Part shown: one piece after another, positions 32,435 to 42,673 of the stretch
Layout: every line of letters starts with the position of its first letter
How positions within the stretch are numbered: the stretch's first letter is position 1
From: Planctomycetota bacterium
Lineage (GTDB): Bacteria; Planctomycetota; Planctomycetia; Planctomycetales; Planctomycetaceae
NCBI GenBank assembly: GCA_014584345.1
Contig: JACTNB010000013.1
Coordinates: 62,001 to 126,000 of the forward strand
Direction: 5' to 3'
DNA length: 64,000 nt
Notes under the pieces: generated by a model
What the model was told of the DNA's origin: nothing
Database searches by the model: none
Seen by the model: only the letters and a program-made list of their open reading frames with translations
Position numbers and translations under genes: made by a program

Positions 32435-33136
32435 CTAGTCCCGACGTGGCTTGCCGGTTCGTCGCAGCATGGGGTGTCGTGTGTAGATCGCCACGCGAGT
32501 CGAGCCCAGCCAGGAGGCAAACTGATGCACCACGTCCGTTTTCAGGCGGGCCAGATCGGTCCGCTTCATGCACGCCACGTCCAGGCTGCTACAGCGCAAC
32601 CGCGTATGCAGGGAATACGGCACCGAAACATTCAGATACATGCCCAATTGAGTCACCTCGTCGGAGACATGAATGGCCGTGCGGGCGACCAGCCCTCCGC
32701 GGGACGAAACCCCCACTCCCGGCAGTATGGTTACCTCGGGAACTCCCTGCTCCCGGCAGGCGCGCGCCACCACGGCTTCCAGGCAGTCGCGATAACCCAG
32801 CGGAGTCAATTCCATGCGGGCCAGCGAGAAGACAGGATAGATGGCCAGTTGCGTGGGGCCGTGCTCCAGAAGTCCGCCGGGCCGAGGCACGGACAGGCTC
32901 CGCTCCAACAGGGATGTGCCCGTTTCGGCCAGGGTTTGGTCGTCCAGCCGTTCCGTCCCCCGAGTGACACATGGGGGATGTTCGCACAACAAAAGACAGC
33001 CGCGATGTCTGGACGAGGAAAGCAGTTCCCGCGCGAAGAGCTGCTGCAACGCGAGCGCGGACGAAAAGTCGACCACTCCCAGCAGGAAGGCATCCACGGT
33101 CTCGGGGGGCCGCGGTACAGGCAAGTGCAGGGCCAT
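32435..33136 (-). CDS. LipB/LplA-fold protein, divergent octanoyltransferase-like
   Basis: A 233-residue protein of the biotin/lipoate protein ligase fold. LLCEHPPCVTRG corresponds to the EHPxVYTLGR strand of LipB, and RPGGLLEHGPTQLAIYPVF corresponds to RGGxxTxHGPGQLVxY. However, where E. coli LipB has its catalytic lysine (GEKKICSLG) this protein reads SSRGGLVAR, and the FHGLALNV histidine is replaced (TQLGMYLNV). A cysteine (RLRC) may match the catalytic one. It may be an altered transferase or a paralogue with another role. The ATG at 33136, with AGGA upstream, is preferred to a TTG at 33157. Confidence 0.65.
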   Translation of the reverse strand: MALHLPVPRPPETVDAFLLGVVDFSSALALQQLFARELLSSSRHRGCLLLCEHPPCVTRGTERLDDQTLAETGTSLLERSLSVPRPGGLLEHGPTQLAIYPVFSLARMELTPLGYRDCLEAVVARACREQGVPEVTILPGVGVSSRGGLVARTAIHVSDEVTQLGMYLNVSVPYSLHTRLRCSSLDVACMKRTDLARLKTDVVHQFASWLGSTRVAIYTRHPMLRRTGKPRRD

Positions 33137-33188
33137 CCCCTCGATTCCTACAGACAAACCTTATTTCGGATATACGTGTTGATTATCG

Positions 33189-34229
33189 TCAAAACGTGGT
33201 GATCATCGTCATCCCCAATCCGCCGAACTGATTCATGTTCATCAGGGCAGCCGGGGCTTCCGCAAGCGTAATTCGTTGACCAATCAATCGTTCCGGTGCG
33301 ATGCGGCGTTGTGAAATCAGTTCCATCAGGGCAGGGTAACGATGCGCCGGCATGCCATGGCAACCCAGAATTTCCAGTTCGTCGCCGATGAGTCGCGGAA
33401 AAGGGAGAGCAGGCCGTGCGTGTTCCGCCAGCATCAGGCCCACTTGCAAATGTTTGCCCCGTTTGCGTAGCGATTCCAGCGACTGCACGCACGTGGCCGT
33501 GCTTCCCAGGGCATCCATGGAAAGATGAGCTCCGCCACCGGTTTGCTCGTGAATTGTCCGCGCGACATTTTCCGTCTGAGAGGCATTGAGGACCACTTCC
33601 GCCCCCAACTGGCTGGCCAGTGCCAGTTTTTCGCTGTCGATATCCACCGCAATCACCCGCGCCTGCCAGGCAACAGCAATCATGAGGGCAGACATCCCCA
33701 CGCCACCGCAGCCATGAATCGCCACCCACTGGCCAGGCTGCAGTCGTCCCTGATCGATCAGCGCACGAAAAGCCGTAGCGAAGCGACACCCCAGACTGGC
33801 AGCCGTTGCGAATTCCAATTCCTCCGGCAAGGGAACGAGGTTCACGTCCGCCCGATCAATCCGAACGTATTCCGCGAACGAGCCCCAATGCGTGAATCCG
33901 GGTTGTGTCTGCAACGGACAGACCTGATGATCTCCCCGCAGGCAATATTCGCAGTCACCACAGGCACACACAAACGGGACGGTAACCCGATCCCCCACGC
34001 GCCAGCCCTTTACTTCCGTGCCAACAGCAGCAATTTCTCCCGCCAGTTCATGCCCGGGGACGTGAGGCAACAGAATGCCGTCGTCGTGTCCCTGCCAGCC
34101 GTGCCAGTCGCTGCGGCACACTCCGGTGGCCCTCACCCGCACCACCACGCCCGCGGGGGACGGGACCGGATCTGGCACGGTGGTCAATTGCGGGGGCTGC
34201 CCGAACTGTTCGAAAAGAACCGCCTTCAT
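33189..34229 (-). CDS. Zinc-dependent alcohol dehydrogenase
   Basis: A 346-residue medium-chain dehydrogenase. Catalytic zinc ligands are visible as GVCRSDWHGWQGH and the GHE motif PHVPGHELAGEI. The structural zinc site is the four-cysteine loop CACGDCEYCLRGDHQVC. The nucleotide-binding GCGGVGMSA is followed by VIAVDIDSEKL, where the Asp suggests NAD preference. The substrate is unknown. The ATG at 34229 has AGGGAG upstream. It follows the TauE/SafE gene by about 17 bases and is likely co-transcribed with it. Confidence 0.88.
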   Translation of the reverse strand: MKAVLFEQFGQPPQLTTVPDPVPSPAGVVVRVRATGVCRSDWHGWQGHDDGILLPHVPGHELAGEIAAVGTEVKGWRVGDRVTVPFVCACGDCEYCLRGDHQVCPLQTQPGFTHWGSFAEYVRIDRADVNLVPLPEELEFATAASLGCRFATAFRALIDQGRLQPGQWVAIHGCGGVGMSALMIAVAWQARVIAVDIDSEKLALASQLGAEVVLNASQTENVARTIHEQTGGGAHLSMDALGSTATCVQSLESLRKRGKHLQVGLMLAEHARPALPFPRLIGDELEILGCHGMPAHRYPALMELISQRRIAPERLIGQRITLAEAPAALMNMNQFGGLGMTMITTF

Positions 34230-34246
34230 GCGTAACGCTCCCTGCT

Positions 34247-35101
34247 TCACTCGATGAACCGTGTTTGCATCAGCCAGGTGAATGTCAGCAGAGTGGCAAA
34301 CACCAGCAGCAGCCAGGCAAACTGGCGTCGCAAGCCGCCCCCCGACATCCGTTCGGAAATCCGCACGCCCACCTGGGCGCCAACCGTTCCTCCAAATAAC
34401 AGCAATGCCACGATCGGCAAATCAATCCGCCGATAACTGGCATGGATGCAAGTGGCCTGAACGGCGATCAGGCCGACCAGTATCATCGACAACCGCGCGG
34501 ATCGTTTCGTGGGGATGCCGTACAAATAATGTAACCCGGGGACCAGCAAAACTCCTCCACTCACTCCCAGAAAGCCCGAGAACAACCCGACGCACACACC
34601 ATACAGGGACAGCGAGATCACCGAGATCGCCTGACGCCGCTGACGGCCGAAGACTTCGCACGTCGGCTTCAGCCAGGGCGCGGTCAGCCAGCCGATCGGT
34701 ATCGCGCGGCCCCGATGATGTTGCCTCCACTCCCACAGGCCGAAGATACCCAGGCTCCACATCAACCCCAGATAGCAGAGTTGAACCGTGTACGACAACT
34801 CCTCGGCCGAGTGTGACTCCGCAACCCGCGCCAGCACTCGCGCCCCCAGCAGGGTTCCCGAGACAATGCCCCCCAGTAGAATCAAGGGAAGATGCATCTC
34901 CTTCAGACGGATGCGATACGAAAGCGTGGCCGTCGTCGCTGGCCCCAGAACTTGGCAGGCACAACTGCCAACCAGAATGTCCGCGGGGATCGGGGTCGTC
35001 AGGCCGAGCAGCGGAACCAGCAGAAAACTCCCCCCCACGCCGAATAAGCCCGCGACCACCCCCACGCCTGTGCCCGCCAGCAAGATGATCAGTCCGGTCA
35101 T
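34247..35101 (-). CDS. TauE/SafE-family sulfite/anion exporter
   Basis: A 284-residue inner-membrane protein with about seven or eight hydrophobic helices. Two internally related halves start with LLAGTGVGVVAGLFGVGGSFLLVPLLG and SLYGVCVGLFSGFLGVSGGVLLVPGL, the GxxxGxxGxGGG pattern repeated in TauE/SafE proteins. Members export sulfite, sulfoacetate or related anions; the substrate here is unknown. The downstream alcohol dehydrogenase may belong to the same unit. Confidence 0.88.
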   Translation of the reverse strand: MTGLIILLAGTGVGVVAGLFGVGGSFLLVPLLGLTTPIPADILVGSCACQVLGPATTATLSYRIRLKEMHLPLILLGGIVSGTLLGARVLARVAESHSAEELSYTVQLCYLGLMWSLGIFGLWEWRQHHRGRAIPIGWLTAPWLKPTCEVFGRQRRQAISVISLSLYGVCVGLFSGFLGVSGGVLLVPGLHYLYGIPTKRSARLSMILVGLIAVQATCIHASYRRIDLPIVALLLFGGTVGAQVGVRISERMSGGGLRRQFAWLLLVFATLLTFTWLMQTRFIE

Positions 35102-35217
35102 GTTCGTCTTTCACGGGGCGGAGGAACACCCAACCCCCACGCGCCTCCCGAGGGGGGAAACAGTGGTTTCGCGAGTTTTCGCAACCGGAACGCACTTCAC
35201 TCCGGTTGAAGGCGAAC

Positions 35218-36258
35218 TCAGGGAGTCTCGGCCAGTTCGGGTTGACGCTCTCCCGATTCCGCACCCTGCACCACCACTTCGAAGCCCAGGTCCTGGAGCA
35301 TCTGAAAGTCTTCGCTGGGTGTCTGCCCCCGGGTGGTCAGGTAATCGCTGACAAAAATCGAATTCGCGGGATACAACCCCAACGGTTGTAGCGTGCGCAG
35401 ATGCACTTCGCGTCCCCCGGCAATCCGAATTTCCGTCGCCGGGTGCATCAGCCGGAACAGGCACAGCGCCTTCAGGCAACGTTGGGGAGAAAGGGTCTGC
35501 ACGTTTTGCAGCGGGGTTCCCTCGATGTTTGTCAAAAAATTGATGGGGATCGATTTCACCTGCAGCGTCTGCAATTCCCGCGCGACGTGGACCAGATCCT
35601 CGTCGGTTTCTCCCATGCCCACGATGACTCCGCTGCACAGTTCCATGCCCGATTCCGCAGCCACCTTCAGCGTGTCGAGCCGATCCTGGTAAGTGTGAGT
35701 TGTGCAAATCGTGTCGTAATACGCACGCGAAGTGTTCAGGTTGTGGTTGATGCGATCCACCCCCGCGTCGGCCAGCACGCGGGCCTGATCGGGCTTCAAC
35801 AGGCCCAGACAACAGCAGATGTGCAGCCCCAGTTCCTGCTTAATCTTTCGCACCACGCCGGCAACATGCTCGACTTCCCGGTTCGTCGGGCCACGTCCGC
35901 TCGCCACGATGCAATAAGTCCGCGCTTTGTTCTCCTTGGCCTGCCGGGCTCCCGCCAGCAGTTTCTCCTCGTTCAGCCAGACGTATTTCTCGATCGGTGC
36001 CTCGGAAATCTTGGACTGCGAACAATACCCACAATCCTCCGGACACAGGCCACTCTTGGCGTTCTTCAGGAAATAGAGTTGTACTTGGTTGCCAAAGTGT
36101 GCCCGTCTCACCCGATACGAGGCCGCCAGCAAGTCGAGCAGCTCGTCGTCGGGACAGGCTAAAATGTTTCGACCCGCCTCGGCGTCGAGTGTTTCTCCAC
36201 GCAAGACGCGTTCGGCCAGGGTGTTCCAGCAAAATCGAGGGAGAGTGGGTGCGGTCAT
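35218..36258 (-). CDS. bioB: Biotin synthase
   Basis: A 346-residue radical SAM enzyme that inserts sulfur into dethiobiotin. The SAM cluster motif is CPEDCGYC followed by the usual S-Q, the SAM-binding region is IVASGRGP, and NHNLNTSRAYYDTICTTHTY and GMELCSGVIVGMGE carry further conserved residues of BioB. IPINFLTNIEGTPL corresponds to the dethiobiotin region. The length is typical. It is divergent from tdh with about 210 bases between them; no other bio gene is nearby. Confidence 0.95.
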   Translation of the reverse strand: MTAPTLPRFCWNTLAERVLRGETLDAEAGRNILACPDDELLDLLAASYRVRRAHFGNQVQLYFLKNAKSGLCPEDCGYCSQSKISEAPIEKYVWLNEEKLLAGARQAKENKARTYCIVASGRGPTNREVEHVAGVVRKIKQELGLHICCCLGLLKPDQARVLADAGVDRINHNLNTSRAYYDTICTTHTYQDRLDTLKVAAESGMELCSGVIVGMGETDEDLVHVARELQTLQVKSIPINFLTNIEGTPLQNVQTLSPQRCLKALCLFRLMHPATEIRIAGGREVHLRTLQPLGLYPANSIFVSDYLTTRGQTPSEDFQMLQDLGFEVVVQGAESGERQPELAETP

Positions 36259-36467
36259 GGTTATCGTGTGGTTCCAGAGGAGCGGAGACTGTTCGCCAAC
36301 AGTCTACCGAGTTAAAATGCCGCTTGAAAGCGACTCCCTCCGGGGCACCCCTTCCGGCCCACGGTTTTGGCCGAAAACAGGGCCGAATTCTTGCCAGGAA
36401 GGAAGCTTCCGGGTTGGATTCCACTCCCCTTTTGTCTGTTTCATGCATACTCTGGAAAGTCCCCGCG

Positions 36468-37514
<1,047 letters not shown>

Positions 37515-38064
37515 TTCCCGCTTCATTCACCGAGGCCTGGGGCGAGGGCATGATCGGTCTTGGAAATTCGAGTGCCACCGGCACACAGTGCTGAATTCCC
37601 GAAACCGCGCAACTACCCGCGCCCGTCAGGAAGCGGGCCACGCGGGTGCAACAACGCAAACTCACCCGATCGAAACGTAGTCCCCTGGAGTGGGACGTGA
37701 CGAGAAATAGGCACGTCAAGCAGAGCCGGGAAGTCAGCGCAAAGGCGGAGAGGCGCAAGGTCGCGGAGAAAGCACGCTCTTCGCTGCGTCTCCCCACCTC
37801 TGCGTTTCATTTCTCACACAGTCACCGATGCGGAAAATTCCGTCGCGAAAATGCGTGAAAACTAGCCGCGCCCGTCAGGAAGCGGGCCAGGCTTGAGTCG
37901 CGGCATGCATGTCGTGCTCCACTCCGGTTAACTCCATTGCATGCCACCGGCCGCTTGTCCACCAGTGCGAGCACGGCCCGAGCCTTGCGCGGCAGCGTCG
38001 GATGTCAGTCCCCGGTCGCCTGCAATAGAAACCGAGACTACGGAAGACATGCCAGAAACGCAAA
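37515..38064. repeat. Intergenic region with large repeat element R2, copy D
   Basis: A gene-free 550-base stretch. From about 37610 to 37965 it matches the region 60660-60990 in opposite orientation (copy E). It holds two 28-nt REP-like units in the same orientation (37613-37640 and 37862-37889) about 250 bases apart. Between them is a GC-rich core with GGCGCAAGGTCGCGGAGAAA and the segment TTTCTCACACAGTCACCG, also present at the edge of R1 elements. The shared tail continues to a GCATGCATGTCG motif and CCGGTTAACTCC. Confidence 0.8.
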
Positions 38065-38088
38065 CAGCCCTTCGGCAAGGAAGGGCTG
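38056..38088 (-). terminator. Rho-independent terminator of the OmpA-like gene
   Basis: Read leftward, a hairpin with arms CAGCCCTT and AAGGGCTG is followed by TTTGCGTTT. It lies about 26 bases beyond the stop codon of the OmpA-like gene at 38115. Confidence 0.6.
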
Positions 38089-38114
38089 GAGAGGCTTGCG
38101 GTTGAACGGAGTGT

Positions 38115-38957
38115 TCAGCGTACGTTGCTGGGGTCCCAGCCCGCGATCAGGGCATCGGGTGCCAGGACGAAGATTTCCACGCGGCGGTTTCGCTGGCGGG
38201 AATGGCTGTCGGCATTGGGCACCACGGGCTGGTTCTCGCTGTATCCGGCGGCTCCCAGACGCTGATCCTTGATGCCGGACTTGTTCAGGGCCAGCACCAC
38301 GGAGTTGGCCCGATTCGTGGAGAGATGCCAGTTGGTGGGATGGTTGATTCGGGCATTCGCGATCGGTTGATCGTCGGTATGCCCCACGACCAGGAGATTC
38401 AGATTGCGGGCATCGCCACTGTTCATGATGCTCGCCAGGTCGCGGAGCAGCGGCATGGCGGACTCGCGCAATTCGGCACTGCCCGAGGCAAACAGGATAT
38501 CCGAATGAAACTTGCTCACCCCGGTCACCGGGTCGAATTCGAAATCGGGATATCGCCGGGCCAGTTCCTGGAATTTGCGCGTCGCCTCGTTCGATAGCGG
38601 GTTTTGTTGCGTCCGGGCCTTCACCAGCAGGTCTTTATAGCGATGGTGCAGTTCGCTGCGTTCGGCCAGCAGGTTATCGATCCGCTGGTTGGCGATTGTC
38701 AGATTGGAGTCTATCTGTGCCAGATGGTTTTCCAGCGATTGCTTTTCCTGGGCCAGCATGCTCAGCGATTGCTGATACTGATTCATCTGGCTTGCCAGAT
38801 GCAGGTTTTCCTGTTCGAGCATCTGCGATTCGGCGTACAGCCGCATGGCGCGATGCTGACTCATCCGCAGTTGACGGCGAGGACCGGAATTGCAGGCTAC
38901 CTGGGAAACGGCCAGGGCACAGCAGGACATGATCAGGGAGAAACGAAGCCAGTTCAT
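38115..38957 (-). CDS. OmpA-family peptidoglycan-binding protein with coiled coil
   Basis: A 280-residue envelope protein. The ATG at 38957 has AAGGAG upstream. The N-terminal hydrophobic segment (FSLIMSCCALAVSQVAC) could be a lipoprotein signal with an imperfect lipobox at the final Cys. Residues about 35-125 are a predicted coiled coil (MLEQENLHLASQMNQYQQ and similar heptads). Residues about 150-270 are an OmpA C-terminal domain with FASGSAELRESAMPLL, VVGHTDDQPI and NRRVEIFV, which would bind peptidoglycan. It likely anchors the envelope layers, similar in plan to Pal or MotB-like proteins. Confidence 0.85.
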   Translation of the reverse strand: MNWLRFSLIMSCCALAVSQVACNSGPRRQLRMSQHRAMRLYAESQMLEQENLHLASQMNQYQQSLSMLAQEKQSLENHLAQIDSNLTIANQRIDNLLAERSELHHRYKDLLVKARTQQNPLSNEATRKFQELARRYPDFEFDPVTGVSKFHSDILFASGSAELRESAMPLLRDLASIMNSGDARNLNLLVVGHTDDQPIANARINHPTNWHLSTNRANSVVLALNKSGIKDQRLGAAGYSENQPVVPNADSHSRQRNRRVEIFVLAPDALIAGWDPSNVR

Positions 38958-39459
38958 GAGAGGAACTCCTTCGACCTCGCCGCGACAGGCGCGAACGCGC
39001 GCTGCGAACGAGGAGAAGCGGGATCTTGGAGGTTCACCGAGAAAGGACATCACAACGTTCACGGAGAACGAAGCGACAACATTGATGGCAGGAACACGGA
39101 AGTGTGATTCTGTATGGGAAGTAATTGGCTCGCGAGAGAATTTCTTGAGCCTTTTTTCCCTTGGGAACGAAAATTTATCGAGATTCCGCGTTTCGGGAAA
39201 GAGATTTTCCAAAAACCCATTTTGCTTGCAAACATTACATCAAGTTCCCGCGGACAGGCGTCTTAACGGGATGCCCCCGCAGTCCGTAATACCGTCTGCT
39301 CGGGACTGCCGCGCCCAGCCACTCATCACAACGAATGCTAGCGGGGCAACGCCCGGTCACGGAAAATATCACGAGGAATTCCCGGCGATTGTGGCTTGCG
39401 GCGACGGTTCGGTTTATACTCGGGAGATGTTCAAACCCTTCGCCCGAGGAGAATTCAGC
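38958..39459. other. Divergent intergenic region
   Basis: About 500 bases between the OmpA-like gene and the Tat-exported isomerase gene. No convincing gene is present, although frames are open on the + strand. An AT-rich stretch around 39130-39240 may hold divergent promoters. No repeat element is visible. Confidence 0.35.
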
Positions 39460-40377
39460 ATGAGTACAGAACCGTTCGTGTCACGCCGTCGTCTGTTGCA
39501 GGGGACGGCCGCCTTGTGTGCCAGTTCCTCTTTTCTGCAGTGGTCCGCAGCGGCAATTCCTCGGCCCACCACCCTCAAGGGTCGATTGTATAAAACCTTG
39601 AAAATCGGCATGGTGCAAGTGCAAGGCTCGCTGGTGGAAAAGTTTGCCGCCGTCAAGCAGGCCGGATTCGATGGAATCGAGCTCAACGCGCCCGGCTTCG
39701 ACGTGGAAGAAGTCCGGCAGGCGATTCAGCAAACCGGGCTGCCCGTGGACGGAACGGTTTGCTCGTCGCACTGGCAAGTAAGGCACACTGATCCCGATCC
39801 CGCCGTGCGGAAACAGGCGTTGGAAACGTTTCTGGAGGCGATTCGTAAGACGCATGCCGTCGGAGGCAACACTGTGTTGCTGGTGGTGGGGCATGGCAAG
39901 GATGGTCCCGAAGAAGAGATCTGGCAACGCTCGGTCGAAAATATTGCCCAGGCGTTGCCTCTGGCTGCCGAGTTGGGCGTCTACATTGCCATTGAAAATG
40001 TCTGGAATGAATTCCTGTACGATCACAACGGGGATCACACCCAATCGGCGGAAAAGTTTGTGAAGTACGTCGATGAATTCAACTCGCCCTGGGTTGGCAT
40101 GCAGTTCGATATCGGGAATCACTGGAAGTACGGCAGCATGGGAGACTGGATCCGCCAGTTGGGCAAGCGGATCGTCAAGCTCGATCTGAAGGGCTTCTCG
40201 CGTGCCAGGAACACCTTCACGAAAATCGGCGAAGGCGATATCGACTGGGCCGATGTCCGCCAGGCCCTGCTGGAAATCAAATATACCGGCTGGGCGGCGG
40301 CGGAAGTGGGGGGGGGCGATCTGGATCGCCTCAAGGAGATTTCCGCCAATATGGACCGAGTCTTTGACCTGGTCTGA
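39460..40377 (+). CDS. Tat-exported sugar phosphate isomerase/epimerase-like protein
   Basis: A 305-residue TIM-barrel protein. The N-terminus SRRRLLQGTAALCASSSFLQW is a twin-arginine signal, so the folded protein would be exported. The barrel shows AGFDGIELNAPG, VAIENVWN-type acid residues (YIAIENVWNEFL), GMQFDIGNHW and VKLDLKGF, which are likely metal ligands of the xylose isomerase-like family. The ATG at 39460 has AGGAG upstream; an ATG at 39427 would place residues before the twin-arginine motif. The reaction is unknown but probably concerns a periplasmic sugar. Confidence 0.85.
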   Translation: MSTEPFVSRRRLLQGTAALCASSSFLQWSAAAIPRPTTLKGRLYKTLKIGMVQVQGSLVEKFAAVKQAGFDGIELNAPGFDVEEVRQAIQQTGLPVDGTVCSSHWQVRHTDPDPAVRKQALETFLEAIRKTHAVGGNTVLLVVGHGKDGPEEEIWQRSVENIAQALPLAAELGVYIAIENVWNEFLYDHNGDHTQSAEKFVKYVDEFNSPWVGMQFDIGNHWKYGSMGDWIRQLGKRIVKLDLKGFSRARNTFTKIGEGDIDWADVRQALLEIKYTGWAAAEVGGGDLDRLKEISANMDRVFDLV

Positions 40378-40507
40378 ACCGGAAGGAACGCGTGATCTTG
40401 CCTGAAATTCGCACCAGCGAATTTCAGATTTTTTTGAGGCACGCCTGTCGGCAACAGGCTGTACTGGAACCTTCGGGCGATTGACCCGATGCCAGCAACT
40501 CATGCAA

Positions 40508-40551
40508 ACAGGCCGGATCCAAGTGATCGATCCGGCCTGTTTTGCTGTTTA
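40508..40551 (+). terminator. Bidirectional rho-independent terminator
   Basis: A perfect 11-bp stem (ACAGGCCGGAT at 40508-40518 and ATCCGGCCTGT at 40530-40540) with an 11-base loop is followed by TTTTGCTGTTT. Read from the other strand the hairpin is followed by TTTGC. It lies between the convergent isomerase and DUF1080 genes and can end both transcripts. Confidence 0.75.
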
Positions 40552-40594
40552 TGGGTTGTCTGCCTGAGCCGAGGTCCGCTCGGCGGAAGTGCAA

Positions 40595-41260
40595 TCAGTC
40601 CAGCGTTTTGATGCGGATTTCCTTCCAGGCCACGTCATAGGGACCTGTCCCCTTGGGGATGCCGTGCACCTGCAGCCCGATGAAGCCCTTCGGGTGCGTC
40701 TTGTAGATTTCCTCGTCGGTCAGATCGGAAATCTGTTGCCCGTTGATCCATGTCTGGATGCGGGGCCCCTTGGCGATCACGCGAAAGTGGTTCCATTCGC
40801 CATCCTTCATGACCTTGTGAGGAATCAGCTTGTCCTCGGGAGTCAGCCAACCGCGCCCCGTGGCTTCGCCATAGATGTAGCCCGCTTCGGCTCCATTTTG
40901 CAGACTGGCCTCAATTTCCACCTGGGGCCCATTGACGCGGCCATATTTTTCCTGGTCATTTGCGGGGGGCTTGGCCTGCGAACGGATCTGCACGCCCGAG
41001 TTGAGGCGATCGTGCACCTTCACGGAGAATTCCAGTTCGAAATCGCCGTATTCCTGGTTGCTGCACAAGAACGAGTTCGGGCTGCCTTCGCTGGTCTGGC
41101 CGACGATGGTCCCCTTTTCCACGCGATAGGTAGCGGTTCCGTTTTTCTGGGTCCAGCCTTCGAGGGTCGAGCCATCGAACAGCATTTTCCATTCGCCGGC
41201 CTGCAAGGAACCCGCGGACATCAGGCACAGCAGCAGCAATAGACTCGTGAATCGAGGCAT
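40595..41260 (-). CDS. Secreted 3-keto-disaccharide hydrolase-type protein (DUF1080)
   Basis: A 221-residue exported protein with a signal peptide (LLLLLCLMSAGSLQA) and one DUF1080/3-keto-disaccharide hydrolase domain of concanavalin-like fold. Typical phrases are KMLFDGSTLEGW, GQTSEGSPNSFLCSNQEYGDFELEFSVKV, LNSGVQIRSQ, GPQVEIEA and FIGLQVHG. Proteins of this family are abundant in Planctomycetota and act on keto-glycosides outside the cytoplasm. The ATG at 41260 has AGGAG upstream. Its neighbour, the Tat-exported isomerase, could act in the same sugar pathway. Confidence 0.9.
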   Translation of the reverse strand: MPRFTSLLLLLCLMSAGSLQAGEWKMLFDGSTLEGWTQKNGTATYRVEKGTIVGQTSEGSPNSFLCSNQEYGDFELEFSVKVHDRLNSGVQIRSQAKPPANDQEKYGRVNGPQVEIEASLQNGAEAGYIYGEATGRGWLTPEDKLIPHKVMKDGEWNHFRVIAKGPRIQTWINGQQISDLTDEEIYKTHPKGFIGLQVHGIPKGTGPYDVAWKEIRIKTLD

Positions 41261-41321
41261 GAGTTTCTCCTGGTGAATAAGGGAGGTTACGTCGCGACCG
41301 GTCAAAAATGCTGGCCGGGTG

Positions 41322-42200
41322 TCAGTCAATGATTTTATTGATCGGGAATTCGACGATGCCCGTCGCTCCCGCATCGCGCAGTTGGGGGACGATGGTGCGG
41401 ACCACGGCTTCATCGAGGATGGTGTTGATTGCCACCCAATCGGGATCGGACAGGGACGATACCGTCGGTTGCTGCAACGCAGGCAATCCGCTCAACACCC
41501 GCGGCAGATCGTTGCGGCGCACGTTCAACATCAGCCCGACTTTCCCTTCCGCGGCAAGGCAGGATTGGAGCATCAGGGAGATATTATTCAATTTCTGCTG
41601 TTTCCACGGATCCCGGTACGAGTTGCGGTTGGCAATTAGACGCGTCGTGCTCTGAATGACTTCGTCGACGATTCGCAGGGCATTGGCACGCAACGAAGAA
41701 CCGGTTTCCGTCACTTCCACGATCGCATCCACCAGGCGGGGAGGCTTCACTTCGGTGGCCCCCCACGAGAATTCCACCTCGGCCTGCACACCATGTCTTT
41801 CGAGGTAACGCTCGGTCAAGCCAACCGCTTCCGTGGCGATCCGTTTGCCTTGCAGATCCTTGACCGTTTTAATCGGGGAATCCTCGGGAACCGCGAGCAC
41901 CCAGCGCACCGGGCGACGACTCACCTTCGAGAACACGAGTTCACTCACTTCATGCACATCGGCATTGGTCTCGACAATCCAATCATGCCCAGTGATACCC
42001 GCGTCGAGAATCCCCTGTTCGACATACCGCGCCATTTCCTGGGCACGTATCGACAGACACTCAATTTCGTCGTCGTCGATCGTGGGATAATACGACCGCG
42101 AGGAAAATTTGATGTTATACCCTGCCTTACGAAACAATTCGGCGGTCGCCTCTTGCAGCGAACCTGCCGGAATCCCCAATTTCAAAATATTGTCCGCCAT
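41322..42200 (-). CDS. hisG: ATP phosphoribosyltransferase, long form
   Basis: A 292-residue enzyme that joins ATP and PRPP in the first step of histidine synthesis. LKLGIPAGSLQEATAELF is the family start, DAGITGHDWIVE and the PRPP-loop DAIVEVTETGSSLRAN are diagnostic. The C-terminal stretch of about 80 residues is the ACT-like regulatory domain of the long form, which is feedback-inhibited by histidine and does not need HisZ. The ATG at 42200 is chosen because longer in-frame starts lack a ribosome-binding site. No other his gene is adjacent. Confidence 0.94.
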   Translation of the reverse strand: MADNILKLGIPAGSLQEATAELFRKAGYNIKFSSRSYYPTIDDDEIECLSIRAQEMARYVEQGILDAGITGHDWIVETNADVHEVSELVFSKVSRRPVRWVLAVPEDSPIKTVKDLQGKRIATEAVGLTERYLERHGVQAEVEFSWGATEVKPPRLVDAIVEVTETGSSLRANALRIVDEVIQSTTRLIANRNSYRDPWKQQKLNNISLMLQSCLAAEGKVGLMLNVRRNDLPRVLSGLPALQQPTVSSLSDPDWVAINTILDEAVVRTIVPQLRDAGATGIVEFPINKIID

Positions 42201-42673
42201 CGCGGCGCAGACCTTTCTGCATGTGACTATGTTCATAGTCAGGCTAAGCAATTCGGATGACACTGGCTCTGCCCGTGGCACACAGCCCGAAAATAACACT
42301 GTGACACCACGAGCAACGTAAACGAATTCCCATTTTTCTCCAGACTACCAGTACCCGCCACGGGTTGCCAGCCAATGCCCTGGTTGCCGCCCGATTTCCC
42401 GGCAGATTGGCGGCTTTGTCCTCTTGGACAACGCGATCACACCCCCTCCCGCGGCGGGTGAGGCGTACAAGGGGGGCGCTTGCCTCCTCCAGGCAACACG
42501 GTTCCGTGCAAGGGCCGGCACGGGAGCAACGATCTCCGCGGAATTCCCCGGACTCCGTTTGACGACAGGGTAGCCAAGCTGTCACAATGAAATAGATAAG
42601 ACCTGAAACCGGCAAGCCGTCCGATGGATGGCAGGATTGAACCGGACGTGACATCCGAGAGGCTTAAATCCCT
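42201..42673. other. Divergent intergenic region between hisG and the DJ-1-like gene
   Basis: About 470 bases. A leftward frame of 136 codons spans it but has Cys/Arg-rich content with no family resemblance and is not called. No repeat unit or attenuator-like run of His codons was recognised. Confidence 0.35.

Noticed and set aside
37613..37889. Direct repeats considered as a CRISPR or tandem array
   Set aside because: Only two units 250 bases apart, with a spacer that itself recurs at 60.7-60.95 kb, so it is a dispersed element.
42244..42654. A 136-codon leftward frame between hisG and the DJ-1-like gene
   Set aside because: Cys/Arg-rich, no ribosome-binding site or family resemblance.
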